Positions 46,057 through 57,436 of a stretch of 64,000 bases of DNA are shown in pieces. The notes beneath the pieces are model-generated. The model did not search any database. It saw nothing but the letters and a program-made list of their open reading frames with translations, and was not told the origin of the DNA. The translations under genes and the position numbers were made by a program. This stretch comes from Lolium rigidum (lineage: Eukaryota; Streptophyta; Magnoliopsida; Poales; Poaceae). How positions within the stretch are numbered: position 1 is the stretch's first letter; every line of letters starts with the position of its first letter. The stretch covers positions 338,317,090 to 338,381,089 of the forward strand of contig NC_061514.1 in NCBI RefSeq assembly GCF_022539505.1. Direction: 5' to 3'.

Positions 46057-46561
46057 CACTACCGGAAAAAATGCCACTGCCGTTCACGGAGTCATTGCCG
46101 TGCGTGGCTTGCACGGCAAAGCCGGCTTTGCCGTCCGGGAACAGTAAAACGCACGGAAAATATTTGCCGCACGACAAAGTTTAAGTAAACGCACGGCAAA
46201 GACGGGTGCACGGCAAACGACGCTAAAAATGCACGGCAAAGAAAAACGCACGGCAAAAGAAACGGGGGGCGCACGCCAAAGAAATCTCGCGCGGCAAAGA
46301 AAACCGAAGCGCACGGCAAAGACACCACGCACGGCAAAGGTTTTCTTTGCCGAGCACTTTTGAAAAAACGCACGGCAAAGATTGCAGTAATACGGACCGT
46401 AGGATCACGTTTGTGTTGAACGGCTGAGATAGATACTCACGCGGATAGATGACATGGCACACCCAACACCCAATTCCTGGCCCCACCATCACCACTCCAC
46501 CACTCCACCATCAGCACCCACCCGTGACCACACCCCTCCATCTCTTATTCATTTTCTATCC

Positions 46562-47737
46562 TCGAAATAGGCTTTCGCTCCGCTATATTAATATAGCACA
46601 CGACCGATACATCATAGGATCCATGGCTGGGGCAAACAGCACAAGCACGCCCAAAAGAAAACACAAAAGAAAGACAAGAGAAACTAATGCCGAAAAAGGT
46701 CGGATTGACGAAAACAGAGATGCCTCGCAACCGCTGCGCCCGCCGGAGAATATCCACCACAAGCCTAGCACATGGAAGCCCCGCGTACCAAGCAACACCT
46801 TCAAGAAGGGATGCGACGATGACGACGCTGCTGCCCGGAGTGAACCTAGGGTTTCCCCCGGTACGCGCAAGGACAGGGAAAAACAGGGCTTCACCGGATG
46901 CCCTTCAAGAAGGAAGGGTGGCGCCCGCGGGCGTCACCGCGTCGGTGTCGGCGGAACCGACAGGGATTTCTCCCGACCCTCGTAGTCCCGCCTTGGACGC
47001 TCCATCGTGCTCCACCACACTTGCCGCCCACCACCTCACGCCACCACGGCCTTGCAAGCACCACCGCCGTCTCACCGTGACCAACGAACTGGGGACATCG
47101 GGAACAAGATGGGCCACCCGGGAGCGAGAGGCAGCACGACAGCAGCCACGTCGGAGGGAACCGCCTCCACCGCCACCTGCGGACACCGACCGGACGCGGT
47201 GACCAGATCACACTAGGCCCGGCTGGCCCGGCCGAGCCCGACGGGCTCGTGAAGATCCGGTCTCCGCGCGCAGTGTACGTGCCGCCGGCAGCGCTACCCC
47301 CCACGCTGGCCGCCCCACCGTCCGTCACGAGGACCACCGCCGGGGAGGGAGCCGGCCCGCCCGGACCCAGATGGGGCCCGAAGGGCCCAGATCTGGGCCA
47401 GGCAGGCGCCGTCCCGAGCCCCCACGCCGTCCCGCGGCCAAGCAGCCGCGCCGCCGCCTCGTCGTCACCCGCCGCCACGCCGCCTGAGGGACGCGCCGCC
47501 GCCGGAACCTCGTCGACCTGGGTGCACCACCGCCTGCCCGCCAGCCCCGCCTGGAGAGGAAAGCGCCGGGTAGAGAACGGCCCCCGCCGCCGGCACCGTC
47601 CGGGCTTTGCCCGACGGCTTCCGCCGGCGGCGGCGACGGGGGAGGGCGGAGGAGAGGGGGAGGAGGAGAGCTAGGGTTGGTCGCCCTGGAGTCGCCCGCG
47701 GGGGAGTGACCCGAGGGCAGAGCCCGATTGGAGCTTC
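46562..47737 (-). mobile_element. LINE-like insertion inside the small CACTA
   Basis: Flanked by a 16-bp direct repeat TATTCATTTTCTATCC (46546-46561 and 47738-47753), the length expected of a LINE target duplication. The left border, read on the minus strand, ends ...GCTATATTAATATAGCGG followed by AAAGCCTATTTCGA, resembling the 3' ends of wheat LINEs; the right side is GC-rich like a LINE 5' region. No reverse transcriptase is present, so it would be internally deleted or a short non-autonomous copy. Confidence 0.5.
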
Positions 47738-47879
47738 TATTCATTTTCTATCCACACACGCACAGGCGCACAGAGCATCAAGGCAGAGAGCTCGATGCTC
47801 AGCTCTGGAGACGGAAAGATGGAGCACTCGCCGGCCTGGACGCCCGATGCTCCGCCGGTGTCGACGCCCGGCTCGCTGC

Positions 47880-48220
47880 CCGGTCCGCCGACGCCGCGCC
47901 GCCGGCCTCGACGCCCTCCGCCGCCACTCCGCCCGACGCCGCGCCGCACCGCCCGACGCCGCGCCGCCGTCCTCGACGCCCTCCGTCGCCGTCAGCCACC
48001 GCCTCGACGCCCTCCACCGCCGCCAGCCACCGCCTCGACGTCCTCCTCTGTCGCCAGCCAACCCCACTCCGCCCGACGCAGCGCCGCCGGCCTCGACGCC
48101 CTCCTCCACCGCCAGCCAACCCCGGTCCGCCCGACGCCGCGCGCGCCGGCCTCGACGCCCTCCTCCGCGGCCAGCCACCGCCTCGACGCCCTCCTCTGCC
48201 GCCAGCTTACCCACTGGTGG
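47880..48220. repeat. GC-rich minisatellite inside the small CACTA
   Basis: Imperfect tandem units built from GCCTCGACGCCCTCC, CGCCAGCCA and CCCGACGCCGCGC, about 50-60 bases each, 5-6 units. All six frames are open for long stretches because of the composition, so the long ORFs here are not evidence for genes. Confidence 0.65.
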
Positions 48221-48570
48221 CTCGCCACCGGCGGCTCGCCGGCGCCGGGCGCTTGCCCTTTTTTTTATAATTCTTGAATTTCTTTGCCGTGCACCGCTGG
48301 TCAAATGCGCACGGCAAAGAACATGCCGCACGGGAAAAAATGGCCGCACGGCATAGCAGACGATGCACGGCAAAGGAGAGCGGCGCACGGCAAAGCGAAC
48401 GATGCACGGCAAAGCCTTTGCCGTGCAGTTTGGTGGGACGCACGGCAACAACCGCTTTGCCGTCCGAACTTTGCCGGGCGGAGTTGCACGGCGAAGGCTT
48501 TGCCGTGCAAATTATGCCCTTTGCCGTGTATTTTGCTTGCACGGCAATGTCCTCTTCTCCCGTAGTGCCT

Positions 48571-50699
48571 CGTACTAGTATCCATCGACAACATCAGCAA
48601 CCTGCAGGTGCTGATCGAGCTAAGGTGGATAAGAAGTATCATCAAATGTTCACCTGATACCCGATGTCCACATGCAGTTATGTTGTTTCATATGTTATGA
48701 TGTTCACAATTCCTTTTTTAGTCTTAACAGTTACCAATCTACACTTAATTATTCAAGGTTGGTTTTATTAACCTGATGGGTATTTTTGGTAGATTCTCTA
48801 CTATCAATAGTTTGACATATAGATTGTAGAGAACGAATGTGCATATTCTTGTATAAGCTACAGAGAGCATGCATAACTTTACCATGGTGCAGAACATAGG
48901 CACAGTTTTAATCTGCCAAGTATGTGGTAGAAAGCAGCTTATCTAATTCATTGTAGTGCAAACCAGATGAATTCCTTTTTTTGTTCGTTGGATTTAAATA
49001 AATGATTCATGTGCATTTTATTTACAGCTGATTGTATATATTGTTTGCTTGATTAGCTCGGTGTGAGTATGAGTTATGCAGCCGAAGGCCTAATTGTTCT
49101 GATGTATTAATTATTTGCTTAAATATGAACATGACTAATATTGGGTTACCTGCTGTCTGTTCTTGTACAAAGAGTAGGTCCTATTTTAACTGAAATTGCA
49201 CCTATAGTTTGTCTGCTCAATTATTTTTAGTATTTTGGTTCAGCATTTTTATTCAAACCTACTCAGACACGAGCATTTTATTCAAACCTACTTAAAGATA
49301 TCTCGGTTCTGTGTATATTTGCTCAAATATCTCTGAACTGTAACTATTTTGAACTCTTCTCTGGCATGATCTACATGAACTATGATGCTACTGTTGTATA
49401 CTTCTATGGATAATCATTCAAACACTTCTCCACCACAAACCAAATTGTCTTTTGCTGTTGTAGCTGCTCATTTTTTCCAGCTCTTTTAGTATGAGAGGAC
49501 CAGGTTGGCGTTGTTGTATACTGTTGATACTGACTTTTCATTGAATTGCCAGCTGCTTGGAAGTGATTTTTTTGACACTTTCTACTGATTACAAATTACA
49601 GCCAATTGAGATCATCAAGGAACCTTATTAGGCTGTATGATACTCTTTTTTCAACAATCATTTACTTGCTTGTAAAGATGCTTGCTCTCAAATGTCTGAT
49701 GTGGCTTTTCCTGCCTCCTTGCATTCTATTTATATAGTCATGTCTAGCTTATCTGAAATAGGAAATTGAACACTACTGCTGAAAGAGCAGTGTTTGTGTT
49801 GCTTTTTTTTACTTCATATTATTTTAATTATATAGTATAATAGGTTGATAGATTGCTTTGATGGATTCATGCGCAAAATATATAGTGCATCATGTGTGTT
49901 AGCGTCACATGCCGCTGGTAGTTTTATTTTGGGGGGAGCAAATCCTGATTGAAGAGAGAGATTGCCGTGTGGTATTTGATTGGTGGGTGGTGTACAACTG
50001 TACATGAACCGTACGTAATTGAATCAGTCACATGAAATTCCAAACTTCATTGGTCTATACATGTCACATCCGTGTGCTTCTCTAGCTCAGTCCGTTGGTT
50101 TTCTAATTGTTGACTATATGATCTTTGTATGCGATTGATCCATGGAAGAACCCAACAAATACTACTACTCGTTTGGTTCATATAGGTAATTTATACAAAG
50201 ATCAAGGAGAACTGAGAAGCTGTCAAGCATCAGCAAACTAGAAGATCTAGGTCTTATACTGCCCATTTCCACTGACTTGCCTGCTTTTTATCCATTATTT
50301 ATCCATCCTAAGCATTGTTTTTCTTTTGAATCTGCAGCGGATTGTCATTTACGAATAATGGTTGATGCAGAAGAAAAATAGTGCAGAATGTTGTAAATTT
50401 GTAGTTGATTATCACATATTGGTTTTTATTGTTTCTTGTAAGTAGGGAATAGGATTCAACATAATGTAATTTTCTTTTTTTTCTTGTTGTAGTTTGTACT
50501 ATTCGGTTGAATTTGTGGTGAAAAATGACGTGAATAGTACTTCTATAAACTGTTTCCTATGAATAATTTAGCATGGACAAGAAATATGCTGAGCCTGAAG
50601 CAGCTTGGATCCGCTAGTATATTCTAACTGAATGGATTGTACCATTCAATAAAATTAAAGTGTCTAAACGTGAGAATGGTCCCAAATAAAAATTGGAAA
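48571..50699. other. Unassigned AT-rich stretch
   Basis: About 2.1 kb, intron-like or degenerate, with no ORF or repeat I recognise. A short open frame ends with a TGA at 48655-48657 just after the CACTA. It lies inside the pair of CACTA-like ends at 28453 and 50967. Confidence 0.4.
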
Positions 50700-50967
50700 A
50701 CCATGATATGACATCACATATGACATCATTTACATCTGTGACTTTTTTTACCCACGTGATGGTCTCTTAGGTTGTGACATCACACATGACATCATTGACA
50801 CTCCGTGAAGTTTTCTCGCGGGACGCGTCACTAGGAATAATCTGTGACGGGGATTCTGTGACGATGCCTGTGACGCTCTGAATTCGTCATAGAGGGGTCT
50901 TCCATGACGTTTATTGCTACTGTGAGACGTCTTGAGCACGTCATAGTATATCAAATCCCTTGTAGTG
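50700..50967 (-). mobile_element. CACTA-like right end with subterminal repeats
   Basis: The minus strand begins CACTACAAGGGATTTGATAT and carries repeated TGACG/CGTCA motifs, mirroring the end at 28453. If both delimit one element, its length without D and the small CACTA would be about 3.5 kb. Confidence 0.65.
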
Positions 50968-52323
50968 GTATTTTGCAAACCACCCTAATGCAAAGCTTTT
51001 CATGAGCAAGGCATCCTTACATTTTACTTATGCTTAAATAATCCTATCCTATGTTTTTACCTTACAATTTATTTTTCTTTATATTGCAAAGCTTACTTTT
51101 TGATTCATGATTCACTGGGTCTAGAATAGCACAAGAGTATCAAAGTTAGTCTAAGCAAATAAAGCTAGATAGCACCCCCTCATGACTAGTTGCTATTGCT
51201 AAATAAACAAAATTGACTACGCTAGATGGGAACTAGGTGAAATGAAATGACTGGAATGACTTGGTGAAAGTTTGTGAAAACTGATGATTGGGTTCGGATG
51301 CGATACCCTTCCAATTATACAAGTACCCCCACAATACCTGATTATGGGTAGGGCGTAACTAGAAACTTATATAGTTTAGTATGGGTTCCCTCTAAAACAA
51401 GCATCATAGGGGTTATGCCGAGGCTGCCTCCGTTACAGTTGATATGATGTGAATATGAGGTGAATGTACGACCCAAGCCCTGTGCAGTTCCCGGGTTGAC
51501 AGTTGGTTTTCACCGGGAGGCCAAGCTCATGGGGAGAGGTGCCTATACTAGGTTATTTAAGTGAAAGGTTATGGTTGATGATCCGCGTACTGAGTTACGA
51601 TGATTCGGGGTATTCCCGACGGATGTAATCAAAAGTTGTGGCACAAGAGTACAACCTCTGCAGAGTGTTAAACCTATTCGAATAGCCGTGTCCACGGTTA
51701 CGGACGATTGGAAAGGCCATACCGTTCCGTTGTCAGGTTTTATCTTAAAAAGGAATGGTGAAATTGAATGGTGACTTGAAAGTTTTAAAACACAATTGAT
51801 GTTGTGGGAATGCCACTAATGTTCCCACCTGAGTTAGTCTAGTGATTCAAGCATCTTTACTAAATGTTTATGAACTAAACTTGGCTTTACGCAAATAAAC
51901 CTAGAGCCTAGCAAACCATTAAAATTGGTAGCTACTTACATTAGTATTAGTTTGCGAGTACTTAAAGTACTCATGGCTGTGTCCCTGGCTATTCCAATGC
52001 CAGACTATGAAGAGGAGCAACACTGTGAAGATGACGGTCAGCAGGACGTCTATCAGAACTAGGATGCTTCTAACGTCAAGCGTTGGCCTGTGGATAGATA
52101 GTTCCACCTACTACGACGCTTCCGCTATTTACTTATGTTCGTTGATCTTATAGATCAACTATTTGTGTAATATTGTATCATGTGATCCATGGTTGTAAGA
52201 CTTTATGTATTATAATAAATGATGACTCTATGATATTCAACTATTATGTCTCGCAACAATATTATTCCTGGGATTGCGATGTACGACATAATAGGCATCT
52301 GGACTTAGAAATCCGGGTGTTGA
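50968..52323 (-). mobile_element. Part of an LTR retrotransposon, probably an LTR in minus orientation
   Basis: Read on the minus strand the segment begins TGTCAACACCCGGATTTC at 52323, a start I associate with gypsy LTRs of Triticeae, and contains long stretches typical of these repeats. The lower-coordinate side meets the CACTA-like end at 50967 and no partner LTR or PBS is visible. Family not determined. Confidence 0.45.
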
Positions 52324-53847
52324 CATATTTTCTCTCCACGCAACCCCCAGAGAATGATCCACGCGAGCTAACGCTCATCGAGCATCTATTCATAGTTTAA
52401 ACATGTAAAGCGCCGAACTCCACCCAGATGCGAAGCGTGGTACCGCAAAAATAGTTGAGCTTCGATAGGCTGCTCAGCGCCCAAAAGGCGATCGATCACC
52501 ACGACGCCATCGCAGCCTACTGATACCTTCGATCCGAAATACCAGATATAGTATAGTTAATTTTTTCCTAGAAAACCTACGTTTATATCGATCCTTGTGA
52601 AGAGACTATTGTGCCGATTTACTAAAGCAAAACCTTGTTAACTTGTGAAATCTTTGTCTCGCCGGACCTTCGAGTTTACTTGTAGTTTGTTAAACAATAG
52701 ATAAAGATAGGCCAGGGATAAGATTTTACCTGCAGCTGTACACATGGATGGTATAAAATATAATGATAAGAACAACTGTGCATAATAAATTCAGATTAGA
52801 CTCTTGCGGGTGATGCATCCTTATGTACTACAGACTCTAGTCGCGCTAGTTATATAGACACTATTGTTCAAACCCATCACTCTAGTCATGCTGAAGGATT
52901 ATTAAGTCAGGGCCGGCGGCAGGGAGGTGCCGACGACTCCCTATGGGCGGCAGCCGCCCTTGGTGGCGTGCAGCGGCCCTTGGCCCCCTTCTTCCTTGGA
53001 ACCTGTAGGTGATGTAGATGATCCCTCCCTCTTGTACATGGAGGCCAAAGGGTGTGCGTGCGCAGGGGGTGGGATTCGTGGCTTATGATGGTTACCTGTA
53101 AAAGTAGGGTTTTCCCTCAATATGATGTCGGACGATGTATTAATTGACGACGAAACATGTTAGTGTTTTTAAGTAGTGGATATAAAAATAGAATTTATAG
53201 CTCTGACTGAATGAAAAACTTCTTATCCCTGGTCGCTAATCCTTCTCCTGTCCCTCGTCGACCTTGTGCAACTCGCCTCTTGGTTCTGTTGATCGCCTTC
53301 GTACTGAAATGATCACCCACGAGATCTAGATGGATGGGAGACAGAAAAGTTGGTATGAGACAGAGGTTCGGGAGTGAGCAAACACAACTTCCTCCATTAG
53401 ACGAGGTGGGAGTTGAGCTCCCTGCAAGGGGTGGTCCGGCCTCGACCCTGTCCTGGCCTTGTCTTGGTGCAGATGGCTGGGAGCTACTAGAGGTGGGCGA
53501 GCTGCTCTAGCTCACGCAGGGCCTTGAGGTGGGAAATAGCGTTGTAGAGACCGACCTGGTGGGCTGCTTCGGTCGTGCTAATGGGATGTCCCCGGATCCG
53601 GCTCCTCCTGTTGTGCTGCTCGACTACCACGAGAGGGCAACAACCTTTGCGACGTGAGAGCACTGAAGGAGAAGGAGGTGATGGTTGAGGTCTTGACAAG
53701 GGAAACGAGGAGGCAGCGATGAGATAGAGATTTCTAACGAGTGAGCAGACGCGAAGGATTTGGATCTCGGATATTGACGTTTGAACGCAGGGATACAGTA
53801 AACTCAGGATTTGTAGGATACGACGCCCTCCATCCCGTACGTAGTTT
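52324..53847. other. Unassigned sequence
   Basis: About 1.5 kb of mixed composition, with GC-rich patches near 52910-53000 and 53500-53700. No ORF with a recognisable domain and no repeat identified. Confidence 0.4.
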
Positions 53848-53856
53848 GTAGGTAGG

Positions 53857-54406
53857 GGAAGGAAATCTTATACGACCTGGGTCGTATGGTGCTAAGGTTG
53901 GACCAACTTCTTCAACTGCCACGTAGCAAAACAAATCTCAAAGCAATTTCCCTCAATTAGCCATGAATGCTCAGATTGCTAGCCCGTTTCCTTCTCAATT
54001 CGCGCAGCCTCTCCTAGATGCCGTGAGTATGTCGCGCATCCACCGGCGGTCGCTAGCTTGCTGCTCTCCCTTGGTTCACGAAGGCGCTCGTCGGCGGATC
54101 CAAGAGCTCTCTCGCCGCAGCTCGTCCAGTGCCCATGGCCACGCTCATCGTCGGCGTCCATGACCATGCTTCTTGGCGTCCCGGCGGCGCAACTCTCTCA
54201 GTCGCGTCGTGAACCACCGGAGCTCCGGCCAGGCCTCCACGGACATCCTCCTCGACGGGGCAATCAGAGTATTTAACTAACCTGGAACATGGTTAGGAAT
54301 TTGGGAATTGAGGGCTAAGTATTCAGATCTGTTTTGCTACGTGGCAGCCGAAGGAGTTGGTCCAGCCGAAAGAGCGGTACGACCAGGTCGTATAAGATTT
54401 TCTTCC
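53857..54406. mobile_element. Mutator-like element, Pack-MULE candidate
   Basis: 550 bp. Inverted ends start GGAAGGAAATCTTATACG on the left and GGAAGAAAATCTTATACG on the right (minus strand), and the similarity extends for about 100 bases (both contain GGACCAACT and GCCACGTAGCAAAACA). A perfect 9-bp duplication GTAGGTAGG flanks it (53848-53856, 54407-54415). Long inverted repeats plus a 9-bp target copy define the Mutator superfamily. The centre (about 53965-54255) is GC-rich and open in several frames, unlike the ends, suggesting a captured gene fragment of unknown origin. Confidence 0.85.
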
Positions 54407-54462
54407 GTAGGTAGGGTGTGTAGATCATCATCATAGTGCGAACACGCGGAGAGCCCACCGCC

Positions 54463-54661
54463 TGCATGCCCGGAGCATGCGCGCGTCACTCCACGCTAGC
54501 TGCCGTCTCGCCGCTGATCGATACCCCGTACCTCTTCCGCCGGCGCCACCTGCCGTGCACCCACATCCTGTCATCCTGCCTCGCCTCCACGTCTCCACCC
54601 TCCCAAGGGACACACGTCCTTGGTCCTTCTACGAACAAACAACGCGCGCACCGCATATAAG
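54463..54661 (+). promoter_or_regulatory. Promoter of the seed-maturation protein gene
   Basis: An RY-type motif TGCATG (54463-54468), an ACGT-core ABRE-like site (ACACGTCC, around 54611-54618) and a TATA box CATATAAG (54654-54661). RY and ABRE sites together are typical of ABI3/ABA-controlled seed genes. The Mutator-like element ends only about 250 bases upstream of the TATA box. Confidence 0.55.
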
Positions 54662-54766
54662 TAAGCACCACAGTGATCCGCACAAACCATGTCGATCTCA
54701 AGGTTCAGCTGCACTCACCTAGTAGTCGCAACGAGGCAGATCGTATCCAGACGCTTTCTCGCGAAG

Positions 54767-55645
54767 ATGAGCCAGACGCAGCCGAGGAGGCCGGCGTCCT
54801 CCGAGCAGGGCCAGGACGGCGCCATCCGGTACGGCGACGTGTTCCCGGCCGTGAGCGGCGGCCTCGCCAAGAAGCCCGTGGCGCCGCAGGACGCGGCCAC
54901 GATGCAGTCTGCCGAGACACTGGCGTTCGGGGAGACGATCAAGGGCGGGCCGGCGGCCACCATGCAGTCCGCGGCCACGCGGAACGAGCGCATGGGCGTC
55001 GTCGCGCATGACCAGGCCACGGACGTTGCCGCCGAGCAGGGCGTATCCGTCTCCGAGACGCGCGTCCCCGGCGGGCGCATCGTCACAGAGTTCGTCGCTG
55101 GGCAGGCCGTGGGTCAGTACCTCGAGCCGGATGCCGCCGCCGCCGCCGGGGGCGGCGTTGATGAGACGAAGATAACAATCGGCGAGGCCCTAGAGGCTGC
55201 GGGCTTCGCAGCAGGGACCAGGCCGGTGGAGCGCAGCGACGCGGCGGCGATCCAGGCAGCCGAGGTGAGGGCCACCGGCATGGATGGCAACATTCCCGGT
55301 GGGTTGGCCGCGCAAGCGCAGTCAGCGGCCGACGCCAACGCCTGGGCTGCGCGCGACGTCGACAAGGCCACGCTCGGCGACGTCCTCTCGGTACGTACGT
55401 ACATGATCACTATACTTTGTTTACATGTTCTCCATCACCATGACTCATCGATCGACCTGGTTGTGGTGTGAAACCGCGCGCGCGACGTGCAGCATGCGAC
55501 GGCGAAGCTGGTTGCGGACAAGGAGGTGGAGACCGATGACGCGGCGAGGGTGGCGTTCGCGGAGACACGGAATAAGCAGGACGTGACGGCGAGGCCTGGC
55601 GGGGTGGCCGCGTCCATGGCTACAGCCGCGAGGCTCAACAAGTAG
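54767..55645 (+). CDS. Seed maturation protein, SMP family (LEA D-34 type), two exons
   Basis: Exons 54767-55390 and 55493-55645 with a 102-bp GT-AG intron give 258 residues. SMP/LEA proteins accumulate in late embryogenesis and drought and are thought to protect cell contents during drying. Seen: hydrophilic Ala/Gly/Thr-rich sequence, no signal peptide from this start, and three SMP-type repeats marked by GDVFPAVSGGLAKKPV (residues 26-41), ITIGEALEAAGFAAG with AAAIQAAEVRATG (middle) and DKATLGDVLS...AKLVADKEVETDDAARVAF (spanning the intron), ending ARPGGVAASMATAARLNK. Length and the start MSQTQP fit the family. An in-frame upstream ATG at 54689 would add 26 residues but lies almost at the predicted transcription start, so I prefer 54767. 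Confidence 0.92.
55391..55492 (+). other. Intron of the seed-maturation protein gene
   Basis: Donor TCG|GTACGTACG and acceptor GACGTGCAG|CAT; it interrupts codons in phase 0 inside the third SMP repeat, and the frame remains open across the join. Confidence 0.85.
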
Positions 55646-55973
55646 TATAGGACGCGCGCATATGTAGACAAGAGCAGCGCGCATGTGTAGGCAGCGCGCG
55701 CCTTCCAGAGTTTCCGTTTGTAGTGTATGGATTAGTCTCGAGTTCTTCCTAGAATTTGCTTAGTCAAAGTACTTCTGTTTTCTGGTCATGAGTCCGTAAG
55801 TCCGTGTTCGTTTGTACTGTAGATGCCTCGTTTGTACCCTAGACGCCTGGTGTAAATATCAGCATATGCTCATACAATAATGCTATCATGGGAATATGCT
55901 CCGTAAGATTCTGTTTTAACGATTCTGTTTTACGGGGTGGGATACGAGGTCTGCTAGCTCGAATGAGTTTTCA
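55646..55973 (+). other. 3' region of the seed-maturation protein gene
   Basis: Likely 3' UTR with an AATAAT-type signal near 55877. No other feature seen. Confidence 0.5.
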
Positions 55974-56241
55974 ACCCCTCAAAACAGAGTTTTAAACAAC
56001 AATTTTAGACAAATATTTGCGATTAAACATAGCACATCTAATAAAACATGTGATGCATTTTACATCACAACGCGATCATAGCCAATGTCAAACCACCACC
56101 AACACCCCTCAAAACAGAGTTTTAGACAACAATTTCAGACAAATATTAGTGATTAAACATAGCACATCTAAAACATGTGATGCATAACTCATAGTTTTTA
56201 CATCACAACGCGATCATAGTCAATGTCAAACCACCACCAAC
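55974..56241. repeat. Tandem duplication of a 130-bp unit
   Basis: Two adjoining copies, 55974-56103 and 56104-56241, start ACCCCTCAAAACAGAGTTTTA and end CCACCACCAACACC. They differ by a few substitutions and an insertion of about ten bases in the second copy. Copies this similar suggest a recent local duplication. Confidence 0.85.
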
Positions 56242-56426
56242 ACCATCAATGCGATCAACCAGCAAAGGCCAACGCCGTCATCACTCGCCGAAGACTCACC
56301 TCGAGGAGTCGACGCACTTGCAGCACGAGATTGACGCGCGAGCATCTTCCTCGCCATGATGTCCGCCTTGATCTCCTTCCACCACGCCAGCTGATCCTCG
56401 TCCATGTCGTCCGTGCGCATTATCAC
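56226..56426 (-). pseudogene. Possible fragment of a transposon-associated protein
   Basis: A minus-strand frame reads DEDQLAWWKEIKADIMARKM then a Ser-rich tail. The charged helix with WW and DIMARK resembles the C-terminal part of Harbinger-associated proteins. Short and unconfirmed; the adjacent 130-bp repeat may belong to the same relic. Confidence 0.3.
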
Positions 56427-56439
56427 GCCTAGACGTTTG

Positions 56440-57436
56440 GGTCTGATCTAGGAGGTCCACGCGGGCTCGATCTTGGCCTCACGGGCCCGATCCGGGAGGT
56501 GGGCTTTGGCATGTTGCGCTGCGCTCTTTGGCTCATCGGGACGTGTACCACGACGATCTGGTCATTGTGCGTGTTGCCCTTTCTAAGGTGGAGGTTACAT
56601 CCTTCGTCGTTTGCTATGCCGTGATGGCGGCGTGGGGCCTCGTATGCATCGATGAATAAAGGTGACTGTCCTATGCTTTCTCTTGTGTGAAGATGAAAAC
56701 CTACCTTAGGCCAGTCCTTCTTGATCTAGGCAGAGTGTTGAGTTTCGGAAGGTTCCTGGCGAATGTAAAAGTGCACCTTATGCTTGGAGTTTTTTTGGAA
56801 TGGGTGGTATTCCGTCGGGTGCACACCCATGCTTTTATGCCGACCATTTGGTTCTAGAAGGAGCGACGCGAAGCTCTGCTCTTTGTTGTCACCAGGTGAC
56901 ATTTTGGTCCATGGTGAAGTCAGAGGCGGAGAATATCATGGAGGCCGGATTAGAGGACTAGCAATGGAGGTTTGAGTCTCTGCGTTGTTGAAGGACTTGC
57001 TTGGTGTTCCGAGTTTCGCAATAAACAATATGTACGTCGGGGCGGCAGCACAGGTGAAGTTATGAGTCTTACAAAATCCAAGGTCTAGTCTAAATTGGTT
57101 GTGCCTAGCAATTGCCTTATTGAAGGCATTGTTTTGAGACCGAGGACTATCTTCAGGGTAAAAATGTAAGATCTTTGATCGCGATGACGATGCTTGTGCA
57201 CTGTTCACTTCTTGGAGGTGTCGCTTTTGGAGAGACTGGAGTTCACGTGTTGTCTTGGTGGTGGTTGTATTGTTAGTTTGTTACTCCTAGAGCTAGTATT
57301 CTGTAGCGGGATTTTTATTCCCTAGTCCCTTTTTTTTCTAGCCGTGTGTATCCGTATTGCCATTAGGGTATTGTGTTTTAGAGGCTAGATATATTTGATA
57401 TCTCTTGATATTAATATATATCTTTTGTCGGAAAAA
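56440..57436 (+). mobile_element. LINE 3' end, 5'-truncated
   Basis: The last 100 bases (GAGGCTAGATATATTTG, CTTGATATTAATATATATC, TTTTGTCGG, then AAAAATAAA) have the form of grass L1-type LINE 3' ends: a gene-sized degenerate region, the TTGATATTAATAT phrase and a short A-rich tail. No intact reverse transcriptase frame remains upstream. Confidence 0.5.

Larger units (their letters stand above)
46057..48567. mobile_element. Small CACTA transposon with subterminal repeats
   Basis: Ends CACTACCGGAAAAAATGCC and CTTCTCCCGTAGTG, flanked by the perfect 3-bp duplication CCT (46054-46056, 48568-48570). Both ends are packed with the 10-mer GCACGGCAAA and its complement TTTGCCGTGC (46080-46380 and 48285-48550), the sub-terminal binding-site arrays expected of CACTA elements. 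No transposase gene; the interior holds a LINE-like insert and a GC-rich minisatellite, so it is non-autonomous. Confidence 0.9.

Noticed and set aside
47249..48357. Many long overlapping ORFs on both strands in the GC-rich region
   Set aside because: The sequence is a GC-rich imperfect tandem repeat inside a CACTA element. Open frames in all six readings follow from composition; none shows a domain.
28450..50970. Confident call of one large CACTA from 28453 to 50967
   Set aside because: The terminal repeats agree but the flanking triplets GCG and GTA do not, so it is reported only as a hypothesis.
54719..55684. Reverse-strand ORFs over the seed-maturation gene
   Set aside because: Composition-driven shadows; the plus-strand frame has the SMP repeats and the splice sites.
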